From Platerodrilus igneus (taxonomy: Eukaryota > Arthropoda > Insecta > Coleoptera > Lycidae), in the NCBI GenBank assembly GCA_036346225.1, contig JARFIW010000453.1, forward strand, positions 4,092,001-4,156,000: a DNA stretch of 64,000 nucleotides, given 5' to 3'. Numbering within the stretch: position 1 is the stretch's first letter; every line of letters starts with the position of its first letter. The notes under the pieces were generated by a model that made no database searches, was not told the DNA's origin, and saw only the letters and a program-made list of their open reading frames with translations. A program made the position numbers and the translations under genes. Shown piece by piece: positions 11,570 through 21,680 of this stretch.

Positions 11570-12170
11570 CGTATCAAATCAAAATCATTTCAGGTATCAC
11601 TCAATAATTTTCTATAATACATACCCTTTATAAACAGAAATGCAAAGTTCGTTAGAGGTCAAAATCCGTTATCAGTTTTTATATTTCACGGTACACCTTT
11701 GCTAAGCATTATCCATAAATAGTAAATTACACAGGAAACTGTTTTTGCTCTTGTCGGCATTTTGTTATATCAGTATGCGACTTTCTGAATTTAGTCAGCA
11801 TCAATTAATCACCTTATTTTAGAATAAGTATAATTGACTGTGTGTACAATTTGATTAAAAATGCGTGTATTCATGTTCAAATATACCACATTATACTACC
11901 GAACTCCGAAGCCAAACAATAACTAAACTACTGAAATTATCAGCTGCAATTTAAATACACACACTGTTCTGTGGGTCCCAATCCTGAGTCACGTAGCGCG
12001 TCATCCGTAGTAAAGGCGCCTTTGATCTATCTAATCTAAAGAAAACTTTGGAAGTAAGGGTACTCTAGAGAATATAGATATCGACCGGAAATACGGGGTT
12101 GTGCATTTTGATTAACTTTGTCTGATAAGCAATTGAATAAATATAATCCAACTTATAACTTCCTTAATTG
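11570..12170. repeat. 600-bp dispersed repeat, copy 1
   Basis: Aligns along its length, in the same orientation, with about 33365-33960. Shared words include AAATTACACAGGAAACTGTT, GCGTGTATTCATGT and CTAATCTAAAGAAAAC. The copies differ by numerous substitutions and short indels, so they are old. No coding frame is conserved between them, and no terminal repeats were identified. Confidence 0.75.
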
Positions 12171-12395
12171 TGATAAAAAATATAATATGAATTCCATGTA
12201 TGCGTAATCGTGCAAAAATAATATGGACTACGTACAGAGCGCTTTCGATTTATATTTTAAATCATCTTGGGTGTTTAACTACAAACTATTAATTAAATAT
12301 AAAGAATTCTAAATAAAATTTACCTTCTACAGTTGACAAGTGGTTAAACAGTTTTGAAAATGTCCATGTCGTGGGTATCATAGAAGTGGTAAGCA

Positions 12396-12585
12396 TATGA
12401 CGAGTGTCTCACGGCAGTAATGCCGTGACTGCAATGATAGGTTAGGTTACTGTTACAAATAGATATTATTATTAAAAAACACAAATCACTTAACACGCAT
12501 ATCAGAACAGTTGTTGCTAAAACTATTGCAGAATGATCTCATATGCGTGTTAAGTGATTTGTGTTTTTTAATAATAATATCTAAT
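12396..12585. mobile_element. Long-armed MITE, left arm, loop and inner right arm
   Basis: The left arm (about 12396-12505) contains a small palindrome CACGGCAGTAATGCCGTG and then an AT-rich block. The sequence 12537-12585 is the inverse complement of about 12456-12505. The outer part of the right arm lies 3 kb away at 15691-15757, where CACGGTATTACTGCCGTGAG and its flanks mirror the left arm. The whole is a roughly 330-bp inverted-repeat element split by the RTE copy at 12586-15667. No transposase is encoded; the superfamily is unknown. Confidence 0.7.
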
Positions 12586-13039
12586 TTGTCCATTTCGAAT
12601 GGACCTGCACCTTGCCGAAGTTCTAAATGACTAGAACAGGTGAAATGGCTTGCGTGTTCGAATGAGCTAAAGATCCAAACTACAGGTCCAACCAAAGTAG
12701 TAGGGTCGTTAGTGAGGAACCAGACTAAGACAGGTCCCCGAAAGAGGGCAGCGGCTCTTTCGGTACTTAGATTGGCAGAGACCATAGGGGTCGGTATGGC
12801 AGTCTAAGACACACTACCGCGATGTGGAAGGCAACGGGAAACCACCACATTATCTCCCAAGTACACAGCGTACTTAAATTGTTACAAACATGATGGCATT
12901 CTCTGGGGCAAAAGATTCCGGAGTTAAAATAGTCCCCCATTCGGATCTCCGGGAGGGGACTACTTCGGAGGATACGATCGGAAAGTTAAAAATAAGAGTC
13001 GGGAACATTCTGCGAGTCGGAGCGTGGAATGTTTGAAGT

Positions 13040-13786
13040 ATGAAGCAAGTAGGTAAGCTAGAGAACCTAAAAATCGAAATGAATAGGTTATCACTAGACA
13101 TAGTAGGGATCAGCGAAGTTCGGTGGCCAGAGGCGGGGGATTTTTGGAGTGGAGACTTCAGGATAATTCATACAGGATCAGAGGAGGGAAATTTGGGTGT
13201 GGGGATAGTTATGCGGAAAAAGATAGGATACTGTGTAGAAAATTACTTACAAAAGAACGAAAGAGTACTCATGGTTAGATTAGAATCTAAACCTGTAAAC
13301 ACAGTAATAATACAAGTATACATGCCCACCTCTAGCTACAGTGACGAAGAGGTAGAAGCCATCTACAAAGATATCGAAGACATATTAAGATACGTAAAAG
13401 GACATGAAAATTTAATAATTACGGGAGATTTTAATGCCGTGGTAGGTGAGGGTAGGGAGGGAGCGGTAGTAGGTTTATTTGGTTTAGGCACGAGAAACGA
13501 CAGGGGAAATAGGCTGGTAGAATTTTGCGACAAGAACAATTTAATCATCACAAACACATTATTTCAACATCATGCTAGAAGACGATATACGTGGAAGATG
13601 CCAGGAGATATAGGAAGATATCAAATAGATTACATTCTTGTTAGACAACGGTTTAGGAATCAAGTAAAAGACTGTAGAAGCTACCCAGAAGCAGATATAG
13701 ATACTGACCACAACATCGTAATTATGAAGGCCGCACTTAAATTTAAAAATCTGAAAAAAGGAACGGAAAATGGCACTTGGACTTAG
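13040..13786 (+). CDS. RTE endonuclease domain, open frame
   Basis: A 248-codon frame encoding the APE-like endonuclease that nicks target DNA for target-primed reverse transcription. Visible catalytic motifs in order: ISEVRW (metal-binding Glu), a QVYMPTSS strand, TGDFNAVVGEG (Asp/Asn), RRYTWKMPG, QIDYILVRQRF and TDHNIV (Asp-His). The family resemblance is to RTE/BovB-type LINEs. The true start is probably upstream: the frame before 13037 reads RVGAWNV, the first endonuclease strand, but a TGA separates it. The frame closes at 13786 before the linker, so the original polyprotein is broken there. Confidence 0.85.
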   Translation: MKQVGKLENLKIEMNRLSLDIVGISEVRWPEAGDFWSGDFRIIHTGSEEGNLGVGIVMRKKIGYCVENYLQKNERVLMVRLESKPVNTVIIQVYMPTSSYSDEEVEAIYKDIEDILRYVKGHENLIITGDFNAVVGEGREGAVVGLFGLGTRNDRGNRLVEFCDKNNLIITNTLFQHHARRRYTWKMPGDIGRYQIDYILVRQRFRNQVKDCRSYPEADIDTDHNIVIMKAALKFKNLKKGTENGTWT

Positions 13787-13837
13787 AGAAACTAAAAGAT
13801 AAAGATATTCAAGTAAGATTCGAAAAAGTCAAATGAA

Positions 13838-14680
13838 TTGCTGAATGATATCGGGAAAATATCTGAAACTAAGGAAGTAGAAACAGAATGGAATAACATT
13901 AAATCCAGCCTAGACATGGCGGCCAGAGATATTCTGGGGTATACACAAAAAGAAAATAAGAAACCATGGATAACAAAGGATATCGTGAATTTAATAGAAG
14001 GAAAACGAAAATACAAAAATAAATCAAACGAAACAGGAAAACAGAGATACAAAGCCATAAAATGGGAAATTATTCGAAAATGCAGGAAAGCTAAAGAACA
14101 ATGGATTGATGAAAAGTGCAAAGAGGTACAAACTAAGATGGAAATAGGAAAGACAGACGAAGCATACAAATTAATTAGAATGAATTTTAGGGATATAAAA
14201 CCGTATAGCAAAAATATAAGGGACGCACAAGGAAACGTCATTATAGAAAACGTAGAGAAAGTGAGTAGATGGCAAGAATATATAGGGAACTTATATGCAG
14301 GAGAGGAACTAACTGCATTAGAACAGGAATCAGACATTGAAAATGATGACTTGGGATATCTTATACTTCGAGACGAGTTTGAATTAGCATTAAAGAGTCT
14401 GAAAAATAGTAAGGCGCCGGGTACAGATAAGGTGCAAGCAGAAACTCTAAAAGCCGCTGGACAAGCAGTAACAGAACGTCTCTTCCAACTTGTAAGCTAT
14501 ATGTATGAGACAGGCGAGATACCCAAAGATTTCAAACGTAGCATCATAGTAACTATACCAAAAAAGAAAGGCGCGGATAGATGTGAAAATTTTCGAACAA
14601 TAAGTTTGACAGCACACGTTTCAAAAATATTAACTAGAATTGTGCAAAGACGAATGGAAAACGAGCTGAAGAAATACTAG
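13838..14680 (+). pseudogene. RTE linker and N-terminal reverse transcriptase
   Basis: A 280-codon frame following a short frame break after the endonuclease. The first half is a basic, helical linker (SLDMAARDILGYTQKENKKP). From about residue 180 it enters the reverse transcriptase: SKAPGTDKVQAETLK, GEIPKDFKRSIIVTIPKK and FRTISLTAHVSKILTRIV, motifs 1-2a of RTE-type enzymes. It ends at 14680 by a frameshift; the next frame continues with EDQFGFRRNRGTREAILALR. Confidence 0.8.
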
Positions 14681-14985
14681 GAGAAGACCAATTTGGGTTT
14701 AGGCGAAACAGGGGAACACGGGAGGCTATTTTAGCTCTGAGAGTGATAATGGAGAAAACAATAGAAAAAGGGGAAAGCATGTATATAGGGTTTGTAGATC
14801 TGGAAAAAGCATTCGACAATGTAAATTGGAAAAAAATGTTTGAAGTACTCAAAAAGATTGGAATGAGTTATAGGGATAGACGAATAGTACATAGCTTATA
14901 CAAAGAGCAAACAGCAGTAATAGAATTAGAGCAGGAACGTAGAGAAGTCAACATTAGGAAAGGGGTGATAAATCTGATGATTAGT
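14681..14985 (+). pseudogene. RTE reverse transcriptase core fragment
   Basis: Continues the preceding frame after a one-base shift. It contains QFGFRRNRGT and then the motif A segment GFVDLEKAFDNVNW, whose Asp is catalytic. It then reads VNIRKGV, the run-up to motif B, and breaks off. Motif C (the YADD box) is absent from this copy because a non-coding module begins here, so the enzyme is inactive. Confidence 0.8.
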
Positions 14986-15172
14986 ATAAACAACTAGTTG
15001 TTGGTTGCGAAATACCTGCAACTAATGTTGACTGTGCGAAAAGATAAATTGGAAAATATATTAAATCGCCAAATGGTTAAGTGTTGGGGGAACTTGCAGC
15101 CACAGGCTGCTTACCTCCCTTCACAACCATTGAAGGTCGGAGAAATAGGGCATATAACTGTATAACAATAGA
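14986..15172 (+). repeat. 190-bp RTE-associated module, copy 1
   Basis: The same module recurs at about 25640-25811 and 25950-26148. It carries GATGATTAGTATAAACAACTA at its start, a GCAGCCACAGGCTGC hairpin, and GTCGGAGAAATAGGGCATAT near its end. Each copy is followed by RTE-derived sequence. It may be the 3' untranslated region of a diverged RTE subfamily. Confidence 0.65.
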
Positions 15173-15667
15173 AAGTGATCAAACTGCATCTAACAAGAAA
15201 GAACAGCGCCTATGAGGAAAGACAACAAACATAGAATAAGAAGAAAATTGTTGAAAGCAAATGTGTGGAGCACAGCGCAGTATGCCTATGAAATACGGGC
15301 AGTCTGAAACGCAGACAGAAAAACAGTAGCAGCCTTTTGAAATGCTGTGCTTCAGATGTATAAGGACGATAGCATGGACAGACAAAGATAATAACAAATA
15401 AGTTACAGAAATAGTAGGGGAACAAGGATATCTGGGGAAAAAGAGAAATAGTAGGGCGGAATACGTTCTAAGGCATTTTTGGGGAATAGTATGTGATGTA
15501 TTACAAGCAGAGATAAGAAAAAAGAGGTAGATGTAGACCTAGATCAGACAGTTATAGATGCAAACTGTGCATATTTCAGGGAAATCTGTAGGTTAGTTCA
15601 GAATAGGAAACAATGATGGTACGCATCTAACCAGTTCTAAGACTGAAGACCTAATGATGATGATCTA
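15173..15667 (+). pseudogene. RTE C-terminal region and 3' tail
   Basis: Decayed coding sequence for the region after the reverse transcriptase. Recognisable blocks are GTGTGGAGCACAGC, the AGGCATTTTTGGGGAATAGT block, ATTTCAGGGAAATCTGTAGG and a CAGAATAGGAAACAATG word, followed by the ACTGAAGACC and ATGATG tail. It belongs to the same diverged subfamily as the fragments at 5789, 16145 and 42832. Confidence 0.75.
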
Positions 15668-15757
15668 ATTTGTGTTTTTTATTAATATCTATTTCTAACA
15701 GTAACATAACCTGTCATTGCAACCACGGTATTACTGCCGTGAGATGCTCGTAGCATA
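15668..15757. mobile_element. MITE outer right arm
   Basis: 15668-15690 duplicates the MITE arm segment before the RTE insertion. 15691-15757 is the inverse complement of the MITE left arm at about 12396-12455, including the CACGGTATTACTGCCGTG palindrome. A few substitutions separate the two arms. Confidence 0.7.
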
Positions 15758-15852
15758 TAAGGGGTAGGAACTCAAATTCGTTTGAACAAAGGGTAATAAT
15801 TTTTAAGTTTTGGTTTTGGGTGTTACATAATTTGAAATTCTTCAATATACTG

Positions 15853-16143
15853 TTATTTATTTCCAATTCTTATATGGTTGTTTGAGGCGATGAGGTGTAA
15901 AATTTTAGCGTCTTTGTTTTTATTGAAATTGTGGTTATATTCAAGTAAGTGGTGGCCAAATGCTGATTGGGTGAGCCTGTTAATGTGTTCTTTAATTCTG
16001 GTGTCAAGGTCTCTAGTCGTTCTGCTTATATATGATGTATTACATTTAGAGCAACATAATTTGTAGATACCGCTTTTTGCTAGGTCTGGTGTAGTGTCTT
16101 TAGTGTTGTTAAGATAGAGGTTGACGTTTTTCTGTGAGCGGTA
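15853..16143 (-). pseudogene. GIY-YIG endonuclease domain of Penelope-like element 1
   Basis: The frame reads SGIYKLCCSKCNTSYISRTT, then RDLDTRIKEHINRLTQ and FGHHLLEYNH. The GIY and YI(S) strands, the downstream Arg in TRIKEH and the Cys-x2-Cys between them match the GIY-YIG nuclease of Penelope-like elements, which cuts the target to prime reverse transcription. The usual YIG is YIS here. Sequence upstream in the frame belongs to an inserted RTE fragment, so the domain is cut off from its reverse transcriptase. Confidence 0.8.
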
Positions 16144-16144
16144 A

Positions 16145-16398
16145 GTTATTTTTATCATCATCACTAGGTCTTCAGTCCTAGAACTGGTTGGACGAGTACC
16201 CTCATTGTTTCCTACACTGAACCAACTTTCACATTTCGCTGAAATTTGCTCAGTTTGCATCTATCCTTATCTGTGTGCGAAAGTCTGATCTCGGTCTACC
16301 CCTACCTATTTTTTCCTATCTCTGCTTGTAATATATCCCGTACTATTCCCCAGAAATGCCTTAGAACGTATCCTGTCTTTCTATTTCTCCTATTTTTT
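16145..16398 (-). mobile_element. RTE 3' fragment inserted in Penelope-like element 1
   Basis: On the plus strand the piece begins CATCATCACTAGGTCTTCAG, the inverse complement of the RTE tail, and continues with inverse complements of the RTE C-terminal blocks up to about 16398. Penelope-like coding sequence resumes on both sides, so the RTE piece inserted later. Confidence 0.75.
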
Positions 16399-16399
16399 T

Positions 16400-16799
16400 G
16401 TTTTCCACATTTTTATATCGGGGATAAATTTTTTAAAGGATTTCTGTATGTTTTTGTTAAGGTTGTTGTTTATGAAAAATATGCAAATAAATTTTTTGTT
16501 GGTTTCTTTATTAATATTAGGGTAGGCTTCTTTTAGTTTTTTTATTTTGGTTTTTTTAATAATAGAATGAATGATGTTGGGATTATATCCGTTCTTTAGG
16601 GCTTATGTACTCTAGAAGTTTTTTCTCTTTGAAAAAGTTTCTATTGTCCATTGGTATGTTAATTAGTCTATTGACAAATCTATAATATGCTGCCATTTTG
16701 TGTTGGATATGGTAACATGAGGATTCGGGTATTGTATGGTCTGTTAGTGTGGGTTTTCTGTATATGTCGAAGATGAAATTGTTGGTAGTTTTAGTAATT
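16400..16799 (-). pseudogene. Linker of Penelope-like element 1
   Basis: Frames on the minus strand read DIYRKPT, HKMAAYYRFVNRLINIPM and NGYNPNIIHSIIKK, the usual connector between Penelope reverse transcriptase and GIY-YIG nuclease. Several frame changes are needed to read through. Confidence 0.65.
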
Positions 16800-17234
16800 T
16801 TATGGTCGAGGTAATTTGTTTTTTTCGTGTTCTATTGTGAATTGGATTCTAGGGTTTAAACTGTTTAGTTCTGTTAGAAGTGTGTTAGCTTTGTTCTGGT
16901 TACAGTCGAGTAAGATTAAACAGTCGTCCACGTACCAACACCAATTATAAATGTTTTTGTGGTTTGGTATTATCGTTTTTGTTTCTAGGTTGTCAATGTA
17001 TATGTCGGCGAGTAAAGAGGATAGATTATTGCCCATTGCCAAATCGTCAGGTTGTGAATAATAATTTTCATTGAATAGAAAAGAGTCTTGTGATAGACAA
17101 ATTGTAAGTAGTGTAATGTAATTGTTCATATCGGTGTCATTTACATTGTTTTGTGTTAGGATTTCTGTCATTAAGGGGATAGTTTCGTAACGGTCGACGT
17201 TGTTGTATAAGTTAGTAATATCTAAGGAGAACAT
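16800..17234 (-). pseudogene. Penelope reverse transcriptase catalytic core (element 1)
   Basis: A 144-codon frame. It begins MFSLDITNLYNNV (motif A with Asp), continues through LAMGNNLSSLLADIYI (motif B; the usual PMGSPLS is AMGNNLS here), and reaches WCWYVDDCLILL (motif C with both catalytic Asp). FLFNENYYSQ precedes motif B as expected. The frame shifts afterwards. The catalytic aspartates are intact but the polyprotein is not. Confidence 0.8.
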
Positions 17235-17320
17235 GTGGTTGTTAGTTGGGATTTTTGATTCTTTTAGTTTCCTTATGAGTTGGTTTGAGTTTTTAATGGT
17301 GTGTCGAGAAGTGTAGTTGG

Positions 17321-17602
17321 TCAGTGTGTAAATAGTTTTAGGAGGAATATTGATATGATTGATATGGGTGAGTTAATGAATGATACTACTGGTCTTATTG
17401 AAATGGAATTGTTATGGATTTTTGGCAATCCGTATAATTTTGGTATTTGTGGATTGCTTGGGATTAGTGTTTTTGGTGCGTTGTGTTTTACAAGGAAAGA
17501 CTTCTTCGAGTTTATTAAGATTTTAAGTTTGTTGTGGAATGTGGTGAAAGAATTATCTGTTAAAAAGTTTTCTACTTTGTGTAGGTAGTCTTCTTTTTTC
17601 AT
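17321..17602 (-). pseudogene. Penelope reverse transcriptase N-terminal part (element 1)
   Basis: A 93-codon frame with KKEDYLHKVENFLTDNSF, then KLYGLPKIHNNSISIRPVVS and INSPIS. The LYGLPKIH and RPxVS motifs are characteristic of Penelope-like reverse transcriptases. Upstream, through about 17700, the frame also gives SKADKGNCLLIM. It joins the catalytic core after a frame change around 17300. Confidence 0.8.
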
Positions 17603-17759
17603 AATTAGTAGGCAATTGCCTTTGTCAGCTTTAGATATTATAAGGTTGTTCTCTGAGATTTTTGGCGGATTTTTTTGTTTAGTGTTTGTTCTTTATTGAT
17701 TTTTGTGTTTTTTGTTTGGTTTTGGTTCTCTCATATTTCCTACAAAAATATAGTTTCGG

Positions 17760-18269
17760 ATTTCACACACGTATGTGAGTAGATTATCTTACCCCCTTTG
17801 TACACTTTAAGTATAATTATATCGCCGTACAATTGTACTGAATTATGTGAAGCAAAGTGATGGAATACAAATTCTGATACAAGTAAATCGACGTCAAATA
17901 CTATGTTTTAATCGATTCTGCGCGTATCAGGTGGGTGAGGTGGCGCCAAAACATACAGTGTAAATTTTAGAATGGATTGTATTTGATTTAGCTCAAAATG
18001 GGCATTAAAGCGTCCTAACATTAAGATCAACTCAACTGTTGTACATTTTTGTTACGTTCAAAATTTGCCTTCTATTTCATAAAGGTGTAAACAGTTCAAA
18101 TTTGTTCGTGCTTTTTTGTTTTAATACGCAGATATGCTTCAATTTCAACAAGCACACATGTATGCCCTCACCTAAAAGAGAGGAGCACAGTTACCTCCTC
18201 CTATCACCTTTTTCTCATAAGGGTTCATGCAAATAGACAAATCTAATTATTTAACCCTCTTTATATGTT
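17760..18269. other. Unassigned region
   Basis: No gene or element boundary recognised between the Penelope-like element and the RTE copy. Confidence 0.35.
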
Positions 18270-18527
18270 AAGCTGCTCTTAATGAAGTGGAAATGGTTCT
18301 AACAGAGAGACACGGTATGAAAATTAACAAAACTAAAAGTAAAGTACTAGTATGCAAAGGAGGAGAAAATAATTCAAAAACAAGAACTTACAAGAGGTTA
18401 AGGATTTCTGCTACCTGGGAAGCCAAATAACGCAAGATGGGAAAAGCACAAATGATATAAAACAACGATTAGCACAAGGTCGTGCTACATTTAACAAGAA
18501 AAAGCAACTACTGTGTTCAAAGATAAC
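18270..18527 (+). mobile_element. RTE copy C, part left of the BEL insertion
   Basis: Decayed RTE sequence from just after the reverse transcriptase: ERHGMKINKTKSKVL in translation, then a CTACCTGGGAAGCCAAATAA block. It continues directly at 25156 after the BEL element. The last five bases (ATAAC, 18523-18527) are the target duplicated by the BEL insertion. Confidence 0.8.
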
Positions 18528-18932
18528 TGTTCGGTCTCTTTGTCGCACGTTCGCGTGGTTAATTTTAAGTTATTTAAATTTGTAGTCGTAAATCTAGTAG
18601 TAAAACTGTCATCCCTTGTTCCCTTATATCCTGCCATAAAAATTCCTTGTGCATCTGTGAATAAGGTGGACAGGGTAGTGAACAAACACTTGCTTATGGA
18701 TATTGAAGCAGAACGGTCGTCGGTTTCTTCGTTCAGTGTACCGTAAGTGAGTCAAGTGCCGCAGACTTTCGTTGTTAAACCCTAAAAAACACAGTGCAAG
18801 TGTAACGTAACATAGACTCAATTCGCATACAGTCCACTTGGTTGAAAGAATAGGAACTGCAGCTTAGAAAAACACAAAACACCGCGGAGGTAAGTCGATG
18901 TATTAATTTATAAGACCCCCCGCGCGTGAACA
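18528..18932 (+). repeat. BEL 5' LTR
   Basis: 405 bp with 5'-TGTTC and GAACA-3' inverted ends. The sequence after it, AAATTGGCCTTCATCGCTGG, occupies the primer-binding-site position; the priming tRNA was not identified. Confidence 0.95.
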
Positions 18933-19448
18933 AAATTGGCCTTCATCGCTGGATCTTTAATTAAATAATTAGTTCCTATCCTTTAAACTCCTTATATTTA
19001 AATTTAAATTTATAAAATTGTCGTAGTTTTTATTATGGTTAAACGTGTTACACAGAAAAGAACATCTTGCTTACACATTTAATGCTAAATACATCTAGTT
19101 ATAACGGTAGATTTTACAATACATTCATTATCCTTTGTGGCAAAAATTAGGGTCGTCGTCGTCGGTATCCTTTTAGGTAAACTATTTATGAGGGGTTATT
19201 GTATTGTAAAGCTTTACCTTATTTGTCAGTTCAAGTTGGAGGAACCATTCGGGTTCGTGCAACTTGTATAACAAAGGGGTTATTGGTATTTATTTGAAAC
19301 CTTAAAAGCTTTGTCGGGCAAGCACTGTAGTTAGGTGCATTTTTCTATTAATAATTTAATTTCGTAGATGAATTAGTAATTTAGCGTATTGGAGTTACGC
19401 ATTGTTTTTATATTAATTTTATTGTCGTTCATTAATCATTAATCAAAT

Positions 19449-20290
19449 ATGGTTATATCAATTGATAAGGCTATTCTTGAAGCTAAATTTGTAGTTAAAA
19501 GGTTGGATCACATTTACAGCAAAATAAACCAACCGGAAAACGTATCGATTGCTTTAATTAGAGCGTCGATTAAAACTGTCGAACAGATTGAAACGCTTTT
19601 CAAATCCTTTTGCAAGGATATTTTCTTTGATGAAGAAAGTGAACAATTGGATGAATTTTCGGCTCTTAGGGTGAAAATCGATGATTATCTATTAGATATT
19701 CGTATTATCGCTGAACAATGCGAATTAGATCGGGTAGAAAATAAGCCAAAGTTGGAAAATATGAATAATTCTTTTCGTCAAGCTGTGGAATTCGCTTGAA
19801 ACATCTTTCCGTTCCCGCTTCTCCGGACGAATTTCAGATTTCGAGAGTTACAATGCAATCTATAAGCGGTTGATTCATGATAATGTCAGTTTGTCACCCG
19901 TTGAAAAATTTTGCCATCTCGTTGATACATTAGATGAGTCGTCGCGTGCGTTGATAAAACACTTGCCATTAAATGATTATGCATACGTGAAGCCTATAAA
20001 ATCATTACTAATCGTTTTCAGTCCAAGAGGTTATTACTTTCAACATATTTTAATGCTCTCGAAAATGCCCTAAGGTCAGTTCCTCAGACTCGCATGCGGA
20101 ACTCCGGCAATTAATTAGTTGTTTTGATGAAAATATATTCGCGTTAAGGCAGATGGAAATAGATTTATTAGATTTCATGTTGTTTAATCTGTTATCGAAA
20201 AAATTAGATACAAACATTTTAAAGCGTTTCGAATTAGGAAATAATGACGAAATTCCTCGTTCAAAGATTTAAGGTCGTACATTGAAAAAC
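19449..20290 (+). pseudogene. BEL Gag region
   Basis: The frame from ATG 19449 gives 116 residues (start MVISIDKAILEAKFVVKRLD), a helical acidic N-terminus of the kind found in BEL/Pao Gag proteins. A single-base loss near 19796 shifts the frame. The following sequence continues with SPDEFQISR and then HDNVSLSPVEKFCHLVDTLD, which resembles the DUF1759-type Gag region of Pao elements. A further shift near 20075 precedes HAELRQLISCFDENIF. Gag would form the particle that packages the RNA; here it cannot be translated as one protein. Confidence 0.75.
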
Positions 20291-20507
20291 AATGTAAAGT
20301 GTTGGAAATCAATGACATTGCTTCAGGAACATGCTTAAAATCTCGAGATTCCGTAAAGAAAGAGAAAAGGAAGGTTCGTTAGCACTTCGGCTAAAACTTC
20401 TTTAGTTAGTACCACCAATGATGTTAAAATTGTAGTTTCTGTCAAGCTGTGCATCCTATTTATAGATGTAAGCAGTTTCTCGATAAAACCCTCAAGAAAG
20501 ATTTGAG

Positions 20508-21223
20508 GTGGTAAAGCTTAAAAATCTTTGCATTAAATGTTTAAATCCTTCACATTCGATGAAAAATTGTACGTTAGATTGGTCGTGTAGAAAATGTCAT
20601 CAGTCGCACAATTCGTTGCTTCACTTCGATAAACAAGAAAAATCGGTGTCGCCACGCCGACAAACCCATCGTCAAAGGTCAGCGTCTCCTCGGAGAGCGG
20701 CGCCTAGACTTACTTCTACTAGTAGACCTAGTGAAGACAATCTGTTGTCGTCGGTTGTGCATGAACAACCTGTCACTAGCTCGTTGATTTCGACATCATT
20801 AGAACACACAACCACGCTGTTAGCTACGGCAATGGTGTCGGTGCTTGATTATACAGGAACATTGCAATCTGTTCGTGTAATATTAGATAACGGATCCATG
20901 GAAAGTTTTATGACTGAAAGGTGCCGTCAGAAATTAGGTTTAAGGAAACGGAGAGCCAATGTCACTGTTCAAGGACTTGGCTTGAATTCGTCGTTGGTGT
21001 CTGGTGCACTATCGTGTGTAGTCAGCCCTCGGGAGCACGGTCTCCAGCATATGGAATTGATTGTTATATTTTACCTAACATTTGTAATCAATTACCTTCG
21101 TCGTCGATAGGGGTCAAGGAATGGTCGCATACTCGAGGTTTGGCCTTAGCTGATCCTAATTTTAATGTTCCTGGTAAAATTGACATGCTACTCGGGCGGA
21201 AATCTTTGCTCAGGTTTTGTTGA
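20508..21223 (+). pseudogene. BEL CCHC knuckle and aspartic protease
   Basis: The frame begins with LCIKCLNPSHSMKNC, a CX2CX4HX4C zinc knuckle, followed by a second Cys/His cluster (WSCRKCHQSHNSLLH). It then has a basic Ser/Arg/Pro-rich spacer. VRVILDNGSMESFMTERC carries the protease active site, with DNG where many BEL proteases have D(S/N)G. A frameshift near 21000-21110 moves into the overlapping frame that ends at 21223 and includes GKIDMLLGRK, the usual IDxLLG strand. Confidence 0.8.
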
Positions 21224-21680
21224 ACGAGTCTCGTTGGGGTGTCGCTAACGAGCCAGTTGCTATTAAAACATCCTTTGGTTGGGTTTTAACAGGAAAGGTC
21301 GTTTCCCCGAATAGTTCTATTGCGTCGTTGTGTGCTTTCGTTGAACCCTTAGACAGTGACATTCGTCGATTTTGGGAATTAGAAAATATTCCCTTCAAAA
21401 AACACATTTCTCCTGAAGAAGAAAGGTGTGAAAATCAATTTGTGGAAGGTTATAAGACGTAACAAGGACGGTCGTTTTGTAGTGTCCTTGCCCTTTAAAA
21501 TTTCGGAACCCTCATTTGTGGGTATGAGATCAATTTGTATTAAAAGATTTTTGTCGTTAGAACGTCGTTTGCTAAAAAATCCTGAATTGTATTCAGATTA
21601 TAAAAATTTATGGAGGATTATTTGACAAGCGGTCACATGGTTCAAGTGAAATCGCTTGAAAATTCGTCGGTCATGAGAAA
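21217..21680 (+). pseudogene. BEL protease end and pre-reverse-transcriptase linker
   Basis: Two overlapping frames. The first reads VAIKTSFGWVLTGKV and IRRFWELENIP; the second reads GRFVVSLPFK and KRFLSLERRLLKNPEL. TxFGWxLxG and RFWExE are standard landmarks between protease and reverse transcriptase in BEL/Pao polyproteins. A frame change occurs near 21430-21460. Confidence 0.75.

Larger units (their letters stand above)
12586..15667 (+). mobile_element. RTE-clade LINE copy B inserted in a MITE arm
   Basis: The best RTE copy of the window. It starts with a GC-rich leader (CATTTCGAATGGACCTGCAC), then endonuclease and reverse transcriptase frames, and ends with ACTGAAGACCTAATGATGATG. The MITE arm sequence just before it (ending at 12585) is repeated just after it (15668-15690), a target duplication of about 23-26 bp differing by a 3-bp indel. 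At about 14985 the reverse transcriptase breaks off and a 190-bp non-coding module intervenes before the C-terminal and 3' part resume, so the copy is chimeric or internally rearranged. Confidence 0.85.
15790..17745 (-). mobile_element. Penelope-like element 1, decayed, split by an RTE fragment
   Basis: Read on the minus strand from about 17745 it contains, in order, a SKADKGN motif, a LYGLPKIHNN motif with RPVVSFINSPI, a WYVDD catalytic box and a C-terminal GIY-YIG endonuclease. That reverse transcriptase plus GIY-YIG order is diagnostic of Penelope-like elements. The reading frame is broken at several points. An RTE 3' fragment lies between the linker and the endonuclease. Confidence 0.85.

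Noticed and set aside
13792..14337. 181-codon minus-strand frame
   Set aside because: Directly antisense to the RTE linker and reverse transcriptase frame; Ser/Phe-rich product with no motif, explained by codon use of the sense strand.
17301..17588. 95-codon plus-strand frame
   Set aside because: Antisense to the LYGLPKIH region of Penelope-like element 1.
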